A program made the position numbers and the translations under genes. A stretch of DNA of 64,000 bases. Origin: an uncultured Alphaproteobacteria bacterium (lineage in GTDB: Bacteria > Pseudomonadota > Alphaproteobacteria > Rs-D84). Under the pieces are notes generated by a model that did no database searches, was not told the origin of the DNA, and saw nothing but the letters and a program-made list of their open reading frames with translations. The stretch is taken from assembly GCA_944389525.1 (NCBI GenBank), contig CALXMR010000001.1, positions 159,698 through 223,697 of the forward strand. Direction: 5' to 3'. This document shows, piece by piece, positions 43,956 to 52,965 of this stretch; the first letter of the stretch is position 1, and the number at the start of each line of letters is the position of its first letter.

Positions 43956-44681
43956 ATGCGCAAATTTGTCGCGATTACAACATGTCTGTTTTTACTGGGC
44001 GCGTGTTCGGAACACGACCCAATTTTACCAGGGGTGCGAACACCGGTATTCGATGTGCCAGATGTAACGGTTATGAACACAGAAATAGATAACTTGCCTG
44101 ATACATTGGATATGACGACCGATGACTGTCCGTATACGCGCGACAAGAATAATGTTATATGGGATGGTGACCGCAAGGTATTCAGTGGTTTTCCCACGAA
44201 CAATTCGGTTGCCTCTGATGCCGCACCGGTATGTGCCGGCGGCTATGTTTATGCCGGTCTGACCACAGGCGAGGTGGTCAAGGTCGCGCCTAAATCGCGC
44301 AAGATTATGTGGATTGCCGATGTTTTCCGCCCCAGCAATATGACCGGCGGTGCATCTATACTGGATATTGTTGCGCCGATTGTTGTTCGTGGCAATGCGG
44401 TCTATGCCGGCGGATTGGGCGATGCGTTTTGTCGGATAAATAACGCATCAGGGGCGATGAAATGGTGCGTGCCAATCAGTACGGCGTATCCATTTATTAT
44501 TACAGATACTGCGGCGTTTGTTGTTGCATCAGATAACAATCTGTATGCCATTCGTACATCTGATGGTGCGGTCTATTGGCGCACAGAAATTGATTCGCAA
44601 TCCGTACCAATGTACGAAAACAAAATCATTACTGTTGGTAAACAGAACATAGACGCCGCAACGGGTCGTATTGTGCCGTAA
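43956..44681 (+). CDS. short BamB-like lipoprotein with PQQ-type propeller repeats
   Basis: Putative outer-membrane lipoprotein, 241 residues. The signal peptide ends in the lipobox LLGAC. Propeller-type repeats are visible: GYVYAGLTTGEVVKVAPKS, AVYAGGLGDAFCRINNASG and NNLYAIRTSDGAVYWRTEI. BamB normally has eight blades and about 390 residues; only about four blades fit here. It may be a reduced BamB or a different propeller lipoprotein. Position after a YfgM-like gene supports the BamB link. Confidence 0.65.
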   Translation: MRKFVAITTCLFLLGACSEHDPILPGVRTPVFDVPDVTVMNTEIDNLPDTLDMTTDDCPYTRDKNNVIWDGDRKVFSGFPTNNSVASDAAPVCAGGYVYAGLTTGEVVKVAPKSRKIMWIADVFRPSNMTGGASILDIVAPIVVRGNAVYAGGLGDAFCRINNASGAMKWCVPISTAYPFIITDTAAFVVASDNNLYAIRTSDGAVYWRTEIDSQSVPMYENKIITVGKQNIDAATGRIVP

Positions 44682-44732
44682 ATCAAAATCAAAAATAATC
44701 TGGATTTTTTTCGCGCGCGCGGTTGCGTTACC

Positions 44733-46955
44733 TTATTTTTTAATCGGTTCCAGTTCTTTTATTTCTTTGGTTTGTGGGATATACATACGCGGGTTACCAG
44801 AATAGCCCAACACCGCATGATGCGATGGAATTAAAAATTCCGGCAACGGGCTGCATGCGCCCATGGCCATAAATCCGGCCAGACGCGGGTCGTTGAACGC
44901 GAACTGCTTATCCGCCTCGATCGGGCGGTGGTACCATCCCTGGAATATGACCAGTTGTTTTTTGTCATCCAGTTTCATGATATCCATTGGCGTATATAAT
45001 AATTCTTCGGATTTTTCTTCTTTTTCCTTGCCGTCTGGTCCCTTGACGGTCTTCAGTTTCATTTTATATCCCATCATTTCCGAAAATCTTTTTGCGGTAT
45101 CTGGATCGTTTTGACGCATAACAATTTTTGCAGCGGTTGTAGAAATTATTGTTGCGGCGGCATCTGCGCCGTATTTTTCCTGAATCTGGTGGATATCTTG
45201 GCCGATAATCAGGTATGAAATCTTTTGCCCACGCCCCAGGTCAGGTCCCTGAATCACAGCCTGTAACTTTTGCATTTTTGGCATTTCGTCCAACACGAAC
45301 AGCACCGGATACGGCCCCAGTCTTTTCCCGGCGTGCATATCTTCGGGTTTGTTTGCCAACAGAAAGTTTGTCATCAATTCGATAAATATCCCGGTAATTG
45401 GGTTTAACGCCTGGGCGTCAACCATATTGATAGACAGATATACGGTCACGGGTTTTACCTTGCCATCGCGGGGATCGACCATACCACGCAAATCAGCAAA
45501 GTGAAAATCCGAATGACTGGTACGATTGCGCACGGCGGCATTGCGGAAAATGGACAGTCCTTCCATGACGGTGGAAATAATAGATCCGCGTTCTTTGTCT
45601 GGTGTGTTCGCCAACTGGGTTAATTCCAGCACGGCGCGATGCGAATATGCGTATTGGCGTGCCTCGTCCACGGCGCCCATAAACAGACGGTTCATCGGAT
45701 CTTCCAGTGCAACCATCTGATCGCCGGCGCGGCGTCGTTCTTCGGACTCTTGGGCCAGTGCGATTTGTGCCCCATTCAACCAGTCCATAATCATTGACAA
45801 CGATGCTTCGTGTCCAATCCATGCATCTGGGATATTTTTCCATGTCCCAATATGGACATAGTTCATCGCGTTCAGTTCCCCACGCTGTAACAACGCCAGT
45901 GCCGCATACGCATTTGGGTCATTCATCATAGACATGTAATAATCTGCCAACACGGCGGCATCATCAGAATCAAACGCGCCCGATGTTATGCGCGAATAAA
46001 AATAATCATCGGCCTTGGCGCGTTCTACCTTGGACACCATGAATTGTACCAATCCAGACAGTGCCGCACGCCCCGAAATTGTCCAGTGCGGGTCCGCGGA
46101 CGATGCCTGTTTGTCCGAAACCAGCACATTGCACATTGAATCGATATACAAATCGCGCTGTTCCGGGTTAAACGGCACATGTTCCGGCGACAGCGGGTTC
46201 CACGATGGATAATATATACCGCGTTCTGGGTCATCCTGGCCCGCCCAGTTCATAATAAACACCGGCCCAATTGTCGCGCGATACGCGGATGACTCCTGGT
46301 ACAATTCAGGCTTTGGGTCGTTAATAATCATCGATACAGTATTGCATTCAAAAATTGTTGGAAATACCACACCCTGTGTCTTACCAGTTCCCGGGGGCGC
46401 AACGCACAGTGCCGACAAACATTCGTTCATCATCAGTGGCTTTTTCTTGAAATATCCCAACACCATCATGAAACCCTTTAACAGGCCCATTTTTTCGATG
46501 TCGGCCTTGGTCGCCTTGTTAGAAGATTTATCATCAAATTTATCATTACCGTATGGATTAAATTCTTTGACCAGGGTACTGTCTGCCATAAAGAAATATA
46601 CGATCATCGGTAACAGCGGCACCATGCACGCAAAATCAGTCCGCAACAGCGACCGCATAAACCAGGCCGGAACCTCTGCAATAACTGACATCCCACCACT
46701 GGTTAACATGTTTTGAAAATACAACCCGGTCCAATGCGCGGTGGCCGGTGACCATCCGTATCGCCATATGTGTTCAATCCAGAACGACAGCGCAAACGCC
46801 AACGCGCATACCAGCCATATCCCCACTGCCCACCGCAGTGACCAAAACAGCGATGCCATCGGTGTACGCAGGCTTTCTTTATATGCGCTGGACTTGAATA
46901 TATTCAGTCCTTTGCCCTTGCCCCCGGCGGATAAAATCTTGAATTTTTCGACCAT
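44733..46955 (-). CDS. virD4: type IV secretion coupling ATPase, VirD4/TraG family
   Basis: Inner-membrane ATPase that feeds DNA or protein substrates to a type IV secretion channel. The protein is 740 residues. Two N-terminal hydrophobic regions (about residues 40-65 and 105-125) precede the cytoplasmic motor. Walker A is APPGTGKTQGVVFPT at residues 186-200. Walker B is VLFVLDEMPKM at residues 551-561, followed by QDIHQIQEKYG. No other vir/tra gene is near, so this gene is isolated from its channel in this window. It is bounded by the convergent bamB-like gene and by divergent rsmE. It could serve effector export or conjugation; the sequence does not decide. Confidence 0.92.
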   Translation of the reverse strand: MVEKFKILSAGGKGKGLNIFKSSAYKESLRTPMASLFWSLRWAVGIWLVCALAFALSFWIEHIWRYGWSPATAHWTGLYFQNMLTSGGMSVIAEVPAWFMRSLLRTDFACMVPLLPMIVYFFMADSTLVKEFNPYGNDKFDDKSSNKATKADIEKMGLLKGFMMVLGYFKKKPLMMNECLSALCVAPPGTGKTQGVVFPTIFECNTVSMIINDPKPELYQESSAYRATIGPVFIMNWAGQDDPERGIYYPSWNPLSPEHVPFNPEQRDLYIDSMCNVLVSDKQASSADPHWTISGRAALSGLVQFMVSKVERAKADDYFYSRITSGAFDSDDAAVLADYYMSMMNDPNAYAALALLQRGELNAMNYVHIGTWKNIPDAWIGHEASLSMIMDWLNGAQIALAQESEERRRAGDQMVALEDPMNRLFMGAVDEARQYAYSHRAVLELTQLANTPDKERGSIISTVMEGLSIFRNAAVRNRTSHSDFHFADLRGMVDPRDGKVKPVTVYLSINMVDAQALNPITGIFIELMTNFLLANKPEDMHAGKRLGPYPVLFVLDEMPKMQKLQAVIQGPDLGRGQKISYLIIGQDIHQIQEKYGADAAATIISTTAAKIVMRQNDPDTAKRFSEMMGYKMKLKTVKGPDGKEKEEKSEELLYTPMDIMKLDDKKQLVIFQGWYHRPIEADKQFAFNDPRLAGFMAMGACSPLPEFLIPSHHAVLGYSGNPRMYIPQTKEIKELEPIKK

Positions 46956-47012
46956 CGTTGCTATATTATACCAGAAAATTACTTAATGTTAAATCGCGAA
47001 ATAAAAAAGTGT

Positions 47013-47669
47013 ATGAAAAATATCCCGCGAATTTTTGTTGGTGATAATATTACAACTGGGATGACCGTTCCGGTGACTGGTGACATTGTGCATTATTTAA
47101 CCCGTGTGATGCGCCGGCGCGATTGCATTGTGTTTGGTGGCGGGCGCGAATATACGGCACAATTATCAGATGATGGAACATCCGTTATTGTTGGGGCGCA
47201 AACGGCGCACACGGACCCATCAAACGACATCACACTGATGTTTGCGCCGATCAAGCGAACAGACGATTTGTTAAACATGGCAACCCAAATGGGCGTTGCG
47301 ACATTTTTGCCCGTAATCACCCAGCGAACAAATGCCGAACACATAAACTGGTCGCGCATGCAAAAAATTATTATCGAAGCGGCCGAGCAGTCAAATCGTA
47401 ACACCGTGCCCCAGATTTTATCCCCGATAAAATTTTCAGAACTGGATTTATCGGGCATTGTCTTTGCGGATGAACGCGCGGCATATGGTGCGACATTGCC
47501 ACATTCGGCGCGCGGGGCAAAAAAAATCTTGGTTGGTCCTGCCGGGGGATTTTCTGATGATGAATTTGCGGCATTGGATGCGGCGGGCGCGGTCGGGATA
47601 TCATTGGGTAAAACAATTTTGCGCGCCGAATTGGCGGCGGCAATCGCAATCAGTCGGATAACAGAATGA
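47013..47669 (+). CDS. rsmE: 16S rRNA (uracil-1498-N3) methyltransferase RsmE
   Basis: SPOUT-class methyltransferase that modifies U1498 of 16S rRNA. The protein is 218 residues from the ATG at 47013, which gives the family start PRIFVGD; an ATG at 46986 would add nine residues. Motifs are MFAPIKRTDDLLNMATQMGV, the knot segments ILVGPAGGFSDDE and LGKTILRAELA. It overlaps the next gene by 4 bases. Confidence 0.93.
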   Translation: MKNIPRIFVGDNITTGMTVPVTGDIVHYLTRVMRRRDCIVFGGGREYTAQLSDDGTSVIVGAQTAHTDPSNDITLMFAPIKRTDDLLNMATQMGVATFLPVITQRTNAEHINWSRMQKIIIEAAEQSNRNTVPQILSPIKFSELDLSGIVFADERAAYGATLPHSARGAKKILVGPAGGFSDDEFAALDAAGAVGISLGKTILRAELAAAIAISRITE

Positions 47670-48364
47670 AAACGCGTATCGCAAAATTTATATCGGATTC
47701 TGGGGTGGCATCGCGCCGCGCAGCCGAAGATATGATTGCGCGCGGCATGGTGTATGTGAACGGCGAAAAAATTACAACGCCGGTATGTTTTGTTGATGCA
47801 TCTGACAGAATTGAAATAAACGGTACGCCAATTGTGGCGCGCACGAAAACAGAACTGTATGCATTTCATAAACCGATAAACACGATGACGACTGCGCATG
47901 ACCCGGCGGGTCGGAAAACAATTTATGATTGCATGTTACCAGAATATAAAAATCTGAAATATGTGGGTCGATTGGATTATAAAACAACAGGGTTGTTGTT
48001 GCTGACAAACGATGGCGAATTGGCGCGGCGATTAACATTGCCGACATCGCATGTACCGCGCACTTATATTGCCACGGTTAATCGGATTGATGCCGCCGGG
48101 TTGGTGCGTGCACGCGCCGGCACGATGGTTGATGGTATATCATATCGTCCGATGCAAATTGATATTTTATCAGATAACGAATTGCGCGTTTGCGTGGACG
48201 AAGGCAAAAAGAACGAGGTTCGAATTGTCTTGCGCGCATGCGGGTGTCCTGTACGCAAATTGCACCGTATATCATTTGGTCCGATTGAATTAGGAAATTT
48301 ATCCGTGGGACAAATTCGAAAAATAAATCAGAAAACAATTGACGCGTTGTTAAAAACTCTCTAA
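47666..48364 (+). CDS. pseudouridine synthase, RsuA/RluB/RluE/RluF family
   Basis: Isomerises uridine in rRNA. The protein is 232 residues. The N-terminal S4 RNA-binding domain is RIAKFISDSGVASRRAAEDMI. The catalytic aspartate lies in VGRLDYKTTGLLLLTND. The family C-terminal motif KKNEVRIVLRACGCPVRKLHR is present. It resembles RluB most, but the exact target cannot be told from the sequence. It is coupled to rsmE by a 4-base overlap, forming an rRNA modification pair. Confidence 0.9.
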   Translation: MKTRIAKFISDSGVASRRAAEDMIARGMVYVNGEKITTPVCFVDASDRIEINGTPIVARTKTELYAFHKPINTMTTAHDPAGRKTIYDCMLPEYKNLKYVGRLDYKTTGLLLLTNDGELARRLTLPTSHVPRTYIATVNRIDAAGLVRARAGTMVDGISYRPMQIDILSDNELRVCVDEGKKNEVRIVLRACGCPVRKLHRISFGPIELGNLSVGQIRKINQKTIDALLKTL

Positions 48365-48397
48365 AATCCAAATATATACCAGGAAGGGAGATTTTAC

Positions 48398-49396
48398 ATG
48401 AAACAGAATACCGCCAAGAAAAATATGAAATCGCGCCAGGTTAAATCCACGGCCCAATCGGTACGCACAACCGACAAGAAACAGGCTTGCTTTCATCCAT
48501 GGTCGATGTCGATTTATGTTTATTGGTTTATAATATTGTTTTTCATTGCGGCAACATTTTATATCTTGGGGCGCAGTCATGGTATCGCAACATCGGGTGT
48601 GAGTACTGCGAACAATGTTGAAATAACCGAAGAAGCATTGTTGCAACCATCAGACTATTACGAAAACGGTAAAACAAAATTACTGTCGGGCGATACTTTT
48701 GGTGCAATTACTGATTTGACAACGGCGATTGATTCTGGGGATGCGGATGTTAATACATACATCCTGCGGGGCGAAGCGTATATGCAGGTTGCAAACTATC
48801 GCGATGCATTGGCCGATTTTAATACAGCAATTGAAATGGATACCATGAATGCGATTGCATATTATGATCGCGCGTTGTTGAATATGCGCCTGGAAGATTA
48901 TAACAGTGCGCTGTCCGATATAAATAATGCACTGGCGGCACAGACATCAAATCCTGCTCAAATTCTGCAAATGCGCGATTTGTACGCCAAACGCGGCCAG
49001 TTGAATTTATGGTTAAAGAATTGGGAAGGTGCGATCGCAGATTACACCAATTCATTGGCGCGCCCAGATGGCGTGGTTAGTCCGTCTGTCTATGCCGAAC
49101 GGGCCGAGGCATATACAGCAATCGGTAATTATGCCGATGCGATTAATGATTATGCGGCGGCGATTCGTGTGATATCTGAACAGATACAGGGCGCAACCAC
49201 CGCCGAAGAACGCGAAAGTCAATCCAGTGCCGCAATGGGATACTTTGAAAAATCTGCGGCGTTGAATGTGGCGCTGGGCGATGTAGATGCCGCACGCAGT
49301 GATTTGGAATCTGCGTATACAATTGCGGCCGCATTGTTGGATGATACCAGCATGACCAGAATCCAGGGTGTGTTGAACAATCTGCAATCACAGTAA
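48398..49396 (+). CDS. membrane-anchored TPR-repeat protein
   Basis: 332 residues. A basic cytoplasmic tail (about 40 residues) and one membrane helix (YVYWFIILFFIAATFYIL) are followed by an outward-facing TPR domain. At least four repeats can be seen (for example AITDLTTAIDSGDADVNTYI, ALADFNTAIEMDTMNAIAYY and ALSDINNALAAQ). Such proteins usually act as scaffolds; no enzyme motif is present. The ATG follows the ribosome site AGGAAGGGAG. It is preceded by the rsmE-rlu pair and may be in the same transcript. Confidence 0.82.
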   Translation: MKQNTAKKNMKSRQVKSTAQSVRTTDKKQACFHPWSMSIYVYWFIILFFIAATFYILGRSHGIATSGVSTANNVEITEEALLQPSDYYENGKTKLLSGDTFGAITDLTTAIDSGDADVNTYILRGEAYMQVANYRDALADFNTAIEMDTMNAIAYYDRALLNMRLEDYNSALSDINNALAAQTSNPAQILQMRDLYAKRGQLNLWLKNWEGAIADYTNSLARPDGVVSPSVYAERAEAYTAIGNYADAINDYAAAIRVISEQIQGATTAEERESQSSAAMGYFEKSAALNVALGDVDAARSDLESAYTIAAALLDDTSMTRIQGVLNNLQSQ

Positions 49397-49413
49397 ATCC
49401 AGATTGCATTAAA

Positions 49414-49445
49414 CAAAAAAAATCCCGCATTGCGGGATTTTTCTA
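49414..49445. terminator. bidirectional terminator between TPR gene and fabZ
   Basis: The stem AATCCCGC/GCGGGATT around AT (49421-49439) has eight A before and TTTTT after. Confidence 0.9.
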
Positions 49446-49895
49446 TACCTGTTTTTCCATCGGATTATGGGAATCCATGATTGCGGTAAATGTTGCCTCG
49501 GACACTTTTTTACCGCTGACCATTGCGATACCGTGGAATTTGTACAAACGCATTTTTGACATAACCAGTTCGACATGCAATTCCAAAACATCGCCCGGGT
49601 GCACCATGTGTGAAAACTTTATTTTTTCCATGGTGGTAAAGTACCCCAATGTTTTACCGTCTGACACACCCATCCGCGCCAGGGCGATAAAACATGCGGT
49701 TTGGGCCAACGCTTCGATTGTTAATACGCCCGGCATGATTGGATTGCCCGGAAAATGTCCCGCGCACCAGAATTCATCATCACGAACATATTTGATACCA
49801 ACACCGCTGGTTTCATTATACTCACGAATTTCATCCACCAGACGCATTGCGCCACGATGTGGAATAACTTTTTCTATACCTGTTGCATCAACCAT
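49443..49895 (-). CDS. fabZ: 3-hydroxyacyl-ACP dehydratase FabZ
   Basis: Dehydrates 3-hydroxyacyl-ACP in fatty acid synthesis. The protein is 150 residues, one hot-dog domain. The catalytic His is in GHFPGNPIMPGVL and the Glu in EALAQTA. The early motif reads IPHRGAMRLVDEI where most have HRYPFLLVDRV; the substitution is moderate. It follows lpxD after about 20 bases, a standard pair; lpxA, usually next, is absent. Confidence 0.95.
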   Translation of the reverse strand: MVDATGIEKVIPHRGAMRLVDEIREYNETSGVGIKYVRDDEFWCAGHFPGNPIMPGVLTIEALAQTACFIALARMGVSDGKTLGYFTTMEKIKFSHMVHPGDVLELHVELVMSKMRLYKFHGIAMVSGKKVSEATFTAIMDSHNPMEKQV

Positions 49896-49916
49896 ATTAA
49901 ATTCCCCCTGGATATT

Positions 49917-50960
49917 TTATTTTTTTACATTCTTGCGCAACCATGCATAGTGGCGCATAAATTCTGTACCTGGACCCGCCGGATATCCCATAATTCTGCC
50001 ACCGTCTGGGACATTGCGGAACACGCCACTGTGTGCGCCAACTTCGGCATCGTTGCCAATGTGTACACCGTTTGCGATACCCACCTGGCCGGCCAACAGC
50101 GCGCGATCACCAACAATCACGCCGCCCGCCAATCCAACACCTGATGCCAAAAAGCATTCGCGTCCAACAATCACACCGTGCGCAATCTGGCACAGGTTAT
50201 CAATCTTGGTCCCGTCCCCGATTTGTGTATCTGTCATTGCGCCGCGATCAATGCATGTATTTGCGCCAATTGACACACGGTCACCAATCACAACGCGACC
50301 AACATGTGGGATAAATATGTTATGCCCATCTTGGCGGGTATAACCGAAACCATCCTTGCCGATAACGGCGCCGGCGTTTATCACACAGTCTGCGCCAATT
50401 GTGGCATTTTCAATATGCGCGCCTGTTTGCACGACCGTGCCACGGCCGATTGTTACATTTTGACCGATATAGGCGTTTGGATAAATTTTTACATCTGGTT
50501 CGATAACGGCGCCGCGTTCAATTGTTGCAAATTGTCCAACATAGTTCGTACGCCGATTGCGAAAGAATACCCCACGTTCAATAACCGCACGGCGACTGAT
50601 ACCGCGGCGCGGCGGTGGCGCGTATATTTCGCCCAGTATTTTTACAATGTTTCCCCGCGGACTGGCGGTTACCAGCAGTGTTGCGCCATCTGGTGCGTCT
50701 GCGACATGTTCAGGTTGCACCAATATCACAGATGCGCGTGTGTTTTTCAACACATCAATCGGCAGTATTTTGAACGCCGCACTGTTCTGTTCGGTTGAAT
50801 AGAACGCCAGTTGTCCTGGGCGGGCATCGGCAATTGGTGCGACACCGCGCACAACTGTTGACGCGTCACCGCGCAATTCCAGACCGAATTTTTCGGCCAA
50901 CGCACCGGCCGTTGTCTGAACAGCCGCCGGCCTGATCAAAGATTTAATTTTATTTAACAT
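49917..50960 (-). CDS. lpxD: UDP-3-O-(3-hydroxyacyl)glucosamine N-acyltransferase LpxD
   Basis: Third step of lipid A synthesis: transfers a hydroxyacyl chain from ACP. The protein is 347 residues. The N-terminal uridine-binding domain precedes a left-handed beta-helix of hexapeptide repeats. The conserved IGKDGFGY and the active-site His in [12 protein letters not shown] are present. The C-terminal part ends [20 protein letters not shown] 50960 starts the family N-terminus (MLNKIKSL); the longer frame crosses a terminator hairpin. It lies between ompH and fabZ in the normal order. Confidence 0.95.
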   Translation of the reverse strand: MLNKIKSLIRPAAVQTTAGALAEKFGLELRGDASTVVRGVAPIADARPGQLAFYSTEQNSAAFKILPIDVLKNTRASVILVQPEHVADAPDGATLLVTASPRGNIVKILGEIYAPPPRRGISRRAVIERGVFFRNRRTNYVGQFATIERGAVIEPDVKIYPNAYIGQNVTIGRGTVVQTGAHIENATIGADCVINAGAVIGKDGFGYTRQDGHNIFIPHVGRVVIGDRVSIGANTCIDRGAMTDTQIGDGTKIDNLCQIAHGVIVGRECFLASGVGLAGGVIVGDRALLAGQVGIANGVHIGNDAEVGAHSGVFRNVPDGGRIMGYPAGPGTEFMRHYAWLRKNVKK

Positions 50961-50991
50961 GCCCGGATTATACCCAATATTTTTGAAAATA

Positions 50992-51026
50992 AAAGCAGAA
51001 AAACACCGCCCATCGGGCGGCGTTTG
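50992..51026 (-). terminator. hairpin between ompH and lpxD
   Basis: ACGCCGCCC-GAT-GGGCGGTGT on the minus strand (51003-51023) is followed by TTTTTCTGCTTTT. It probably reduces read-through from ompH into lpxD. Confidence 0.75.
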
Positions 51027-51045
51027 AATTTTGTATTTCACAGAT

Positions 51046-51714
51046 TTAGAAACCCTGGGGTTTTTGCATCTTGACGCTGGAAATCTTTTTATTCAGCGCA
51101 TTGATAACTTCATCTGTGATATCCAGGTTTTCTACATTCGCGCCAACGCGGGCAAAACGACCATCAATCACCAAGGACAGATTTTTCTTGGCAATGATAC
51201 CTTCGATTACAGGGTCCAGATGTTTTGTCTGGATATCGTTTAATGCCTGTTGGAAAGACACTTCGATGCTTTGTGCGCGTTCTGTCAAATCGCGTTGCAG
51301 TTCGTTCACGCGGTTTTGATAGTCAACAACACGGCGTTGCAATGCGTCACGCGACAGAACATCTTGGGATTTTTCGATTTCTGCCTTTTCTGATTCCAGT
51401 TCTTTTTGTCTGGATTCCAGTTCATCACGCAGTTCGTTTTCGTATTTCTGACGCTGCTGGGCCAGGTCTTTCAATGCATCTGCCTGGGTCTGGATTGCGT
51501 CCATGCGGATTATCGCCACGCGCAATTGATCCCCGGTTGCGGCATCTGTGCTGACAACCTGCATTGCTTCTTCGACTGTTGCGCCATTTGTGCCACCGCG
51601 CATTGCGCTGATGCCCCAGATGCCCAACGCCGCAATAACAATGACAACCGCGGCAATAATGCCAGTTTTAACATATTTTTTCACAGCCGGATTGGCCGGT
51701 GTTTTTTTTGCCAT
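51046..51714 (-). CDS. OmpH/Skp-like periplasmic chaperone
   Basis: 222 residues. A cytoplasmic tail (residues 1-18) and a single membrane helix ([19 protein letters not shown]) are followed by the Skp-like core. The core has the strand [10 protein letters not shown], a long coiled coil (about residues 85-160, rich in Glu, Gln, Arg) and a C-terminal return with [12 protein letters not shown]. Most Skp proteins have a cleaved signal peptide; this one seems to keep a membrane anchor, which is unusual. The ATG at 51714 follows AAGGA at 8 bases. It stands before lpxD and fabZ as usual, but bamA is absent upstream. Confidence 0.82.
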   Translation of the reverse strand: MAKKTPANPAVKKYVKTGIIAAVVIVIAALGIWGISAMRGGTNGATVEEAMQVVSTDAATGDQLRVAIIRMDAIQTQADALKDLAQQRQKYENELRDELESRQKELESEKAEIEKSQDVLSRDALQRRVVDYQNRVNELQRDLTERAQSIEVSFQQALNDIQTKHLDPVIEGIIAKKNLSLVIDGRFARVGANVENLDITDEVINALNKKISSVKMQKPQGF

Positions 51715-51794
51715 AATTTCCATCCTTTTTTGTTGTTCTGGTGGCAGTATAGCAATAAAAAATTCAAAAATAAAGTGAAACTTCTGCCTAAAAA

Positions 51795-52472
51795 TTACCG
51801 CGCCGGGACAATTCGAATTTCGACCCGCCGGTTGGTCAGACGGCCGATGTCATCCTGGGCGGCGATGGGACGCGCCGCGCCGCGCCCGACAATAAACATG
51901 CGGGCAGTGCTGATGCCGTATTGTGAAAAGAATACGCCAACACGCTGTGCCATGTCCAGTGACAGTGCATCGGCCGCCTGGCGGTTGCGCATCGCATCAG
52001 TGTATCCGGCAATTTCTAAAAATGTTGCATCATATTTCTTTAATATTTTTGTGATGGTTTTCAGTGTGTCTGCCCCATCGGGGGATATATCTGCCACATC
52101 CAGTTCCATAATCGCATCGCGCACCAGTATTATAACAACATCTGTGCCGGCGCGCTGGACAGAAATTCCCGGCTTGCGCAATGCGTCATATAATTCAAAT
52201 TCCAGGTTAGCCATATAATTAACGCTGATTGCGTTGTCGTTTGCGGCCTTGTCCCCATAATCCATTGCATCTGGCGCATCGATTGAACTGATTAATTTGC
52301 CACCTGCGCCCAAGAATACTGGTCGTTTGGCAATTCTGGCGGTTTCAGTCATGTCTGTAAAACTGGCCCCGCGCAGATATTGCGACCATGTATTGCGGGC
52401 CGGACTGTGATACTGGATGCATCCTGCCATCAAAGAAATTACCGCAAAAAGTATATATTTTTTTATCTGCAT
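51795..52472 (-). CDS. OmpA-domain lipoprotein in pilin operon
   Basis: 225 residues. The signal peptide ends at the lipobox SLMAGC. A middle region of about 90 residues has no known fold. The C-terminal OmpA domain reads LEIAGYTDAMRNRQAADAL to IGRLTNRRVEIRIV and should bind peptidoglycan. It begins 4 bases after the PilS-like pilin, which itself follows dnaX, so the three genes appear to form an operon. By position it could be a pilus-anchoring lipoprotein; this is inference. Confidence 0.85.
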   Translation of the reverse strand: MQIKKYILFAVISLMAGCIQYHSPARNTWSQYLRGASFTDMTETARIAKRPVFLGAGGKLISSIDAPDAMDYGDKAANDNAISVNYMANLEFELYDALRKPGISVQRAGTDVVIILVRDAIMELDVADISPDGADTLKTITKILKKYDATFLEIAGYTDAMRNRQAADALSLDMAQRVGVFFSQYGISTARMFIVGRGAARPIAAQDDIGRLTNRRVEIRIVPAR

Positions 52473-52476
52473 ATTC

Positions 52477-52941
52477 CTACTTTACAATAAATGACATCTG
52501 GTTTGTATCTGTGGAAAAACAGTTTTCTGTATCCGCCCCATCCAGTTTGACATTGTTTATCTGGATTTCTGTGGCCCATTTTGGACGCGATGTTGCAAAA
52601 TATTGACATTCGCCCTGGGTCAATTGTGTCAGGTTAATTGCAAAACCCACGCCATTATCAATTGATGTCACGGACCATCCGTCACCACCAATCGGTGCCT
52701 TTGCGTTGTCCAGTGCGCCCGCAGATATCAAATATTCAACCGATATGCCCGTATAATCCCCGCGCATACCCATCAGCATTTTTGTATCACGGACGATTTC
52801 TTCCATTTCAACGGCAGCGATTTTTCGCACCTGGTTTCCACGAATAACATTATACATTGCGATTGCAGCGCCACTCATCAGCCCGGCGATGGCCAGTACG
52901 CCAATAATTTCAATCATTGATGCACCATATTCGTGTTTCAT
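52477..52941 (-). CDS. PilS-like type IVb prepilin (putative major pilin)
   Basis: 154 residues. The leader is very short, MKHEYG, with cleavage expected after Gly6. The mature N-terminus ASMIEIIGVLAIAGLM has the essential Glu at +5. The body has the pattern of PilS-type class IVb pilins: an RGDYTGISVEYLISAGAL segment, a GWSV strand and two cysteines (near residues 112 and 141), likely a disulfide loop. It lies between dnaX and an OmpA lipoprotein. Prepilin peptidase, assembly ATPase and secretin are not in this window. Three long minor-pilin-like proteins are encoded just 2 kb away. Confidence 0.82.
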   Translation of the reverse strand: MKHEYGASMIEIIGVLAIAGLMSGAAIAMYNVIRGNQVRKIAAVEMEEIVRDTKMLMGMRGDYTGISVEYLISAGALDNAKAPIGGDGWSVTSIDNGVGFAINLTQLTQGECQYFATSRPKWATEIQINNVKLDGADTENCFSTDTNQMSFIVK

Positions 52942-52965
52942 ATGCGTGTCCTTTTATTTATGTGT

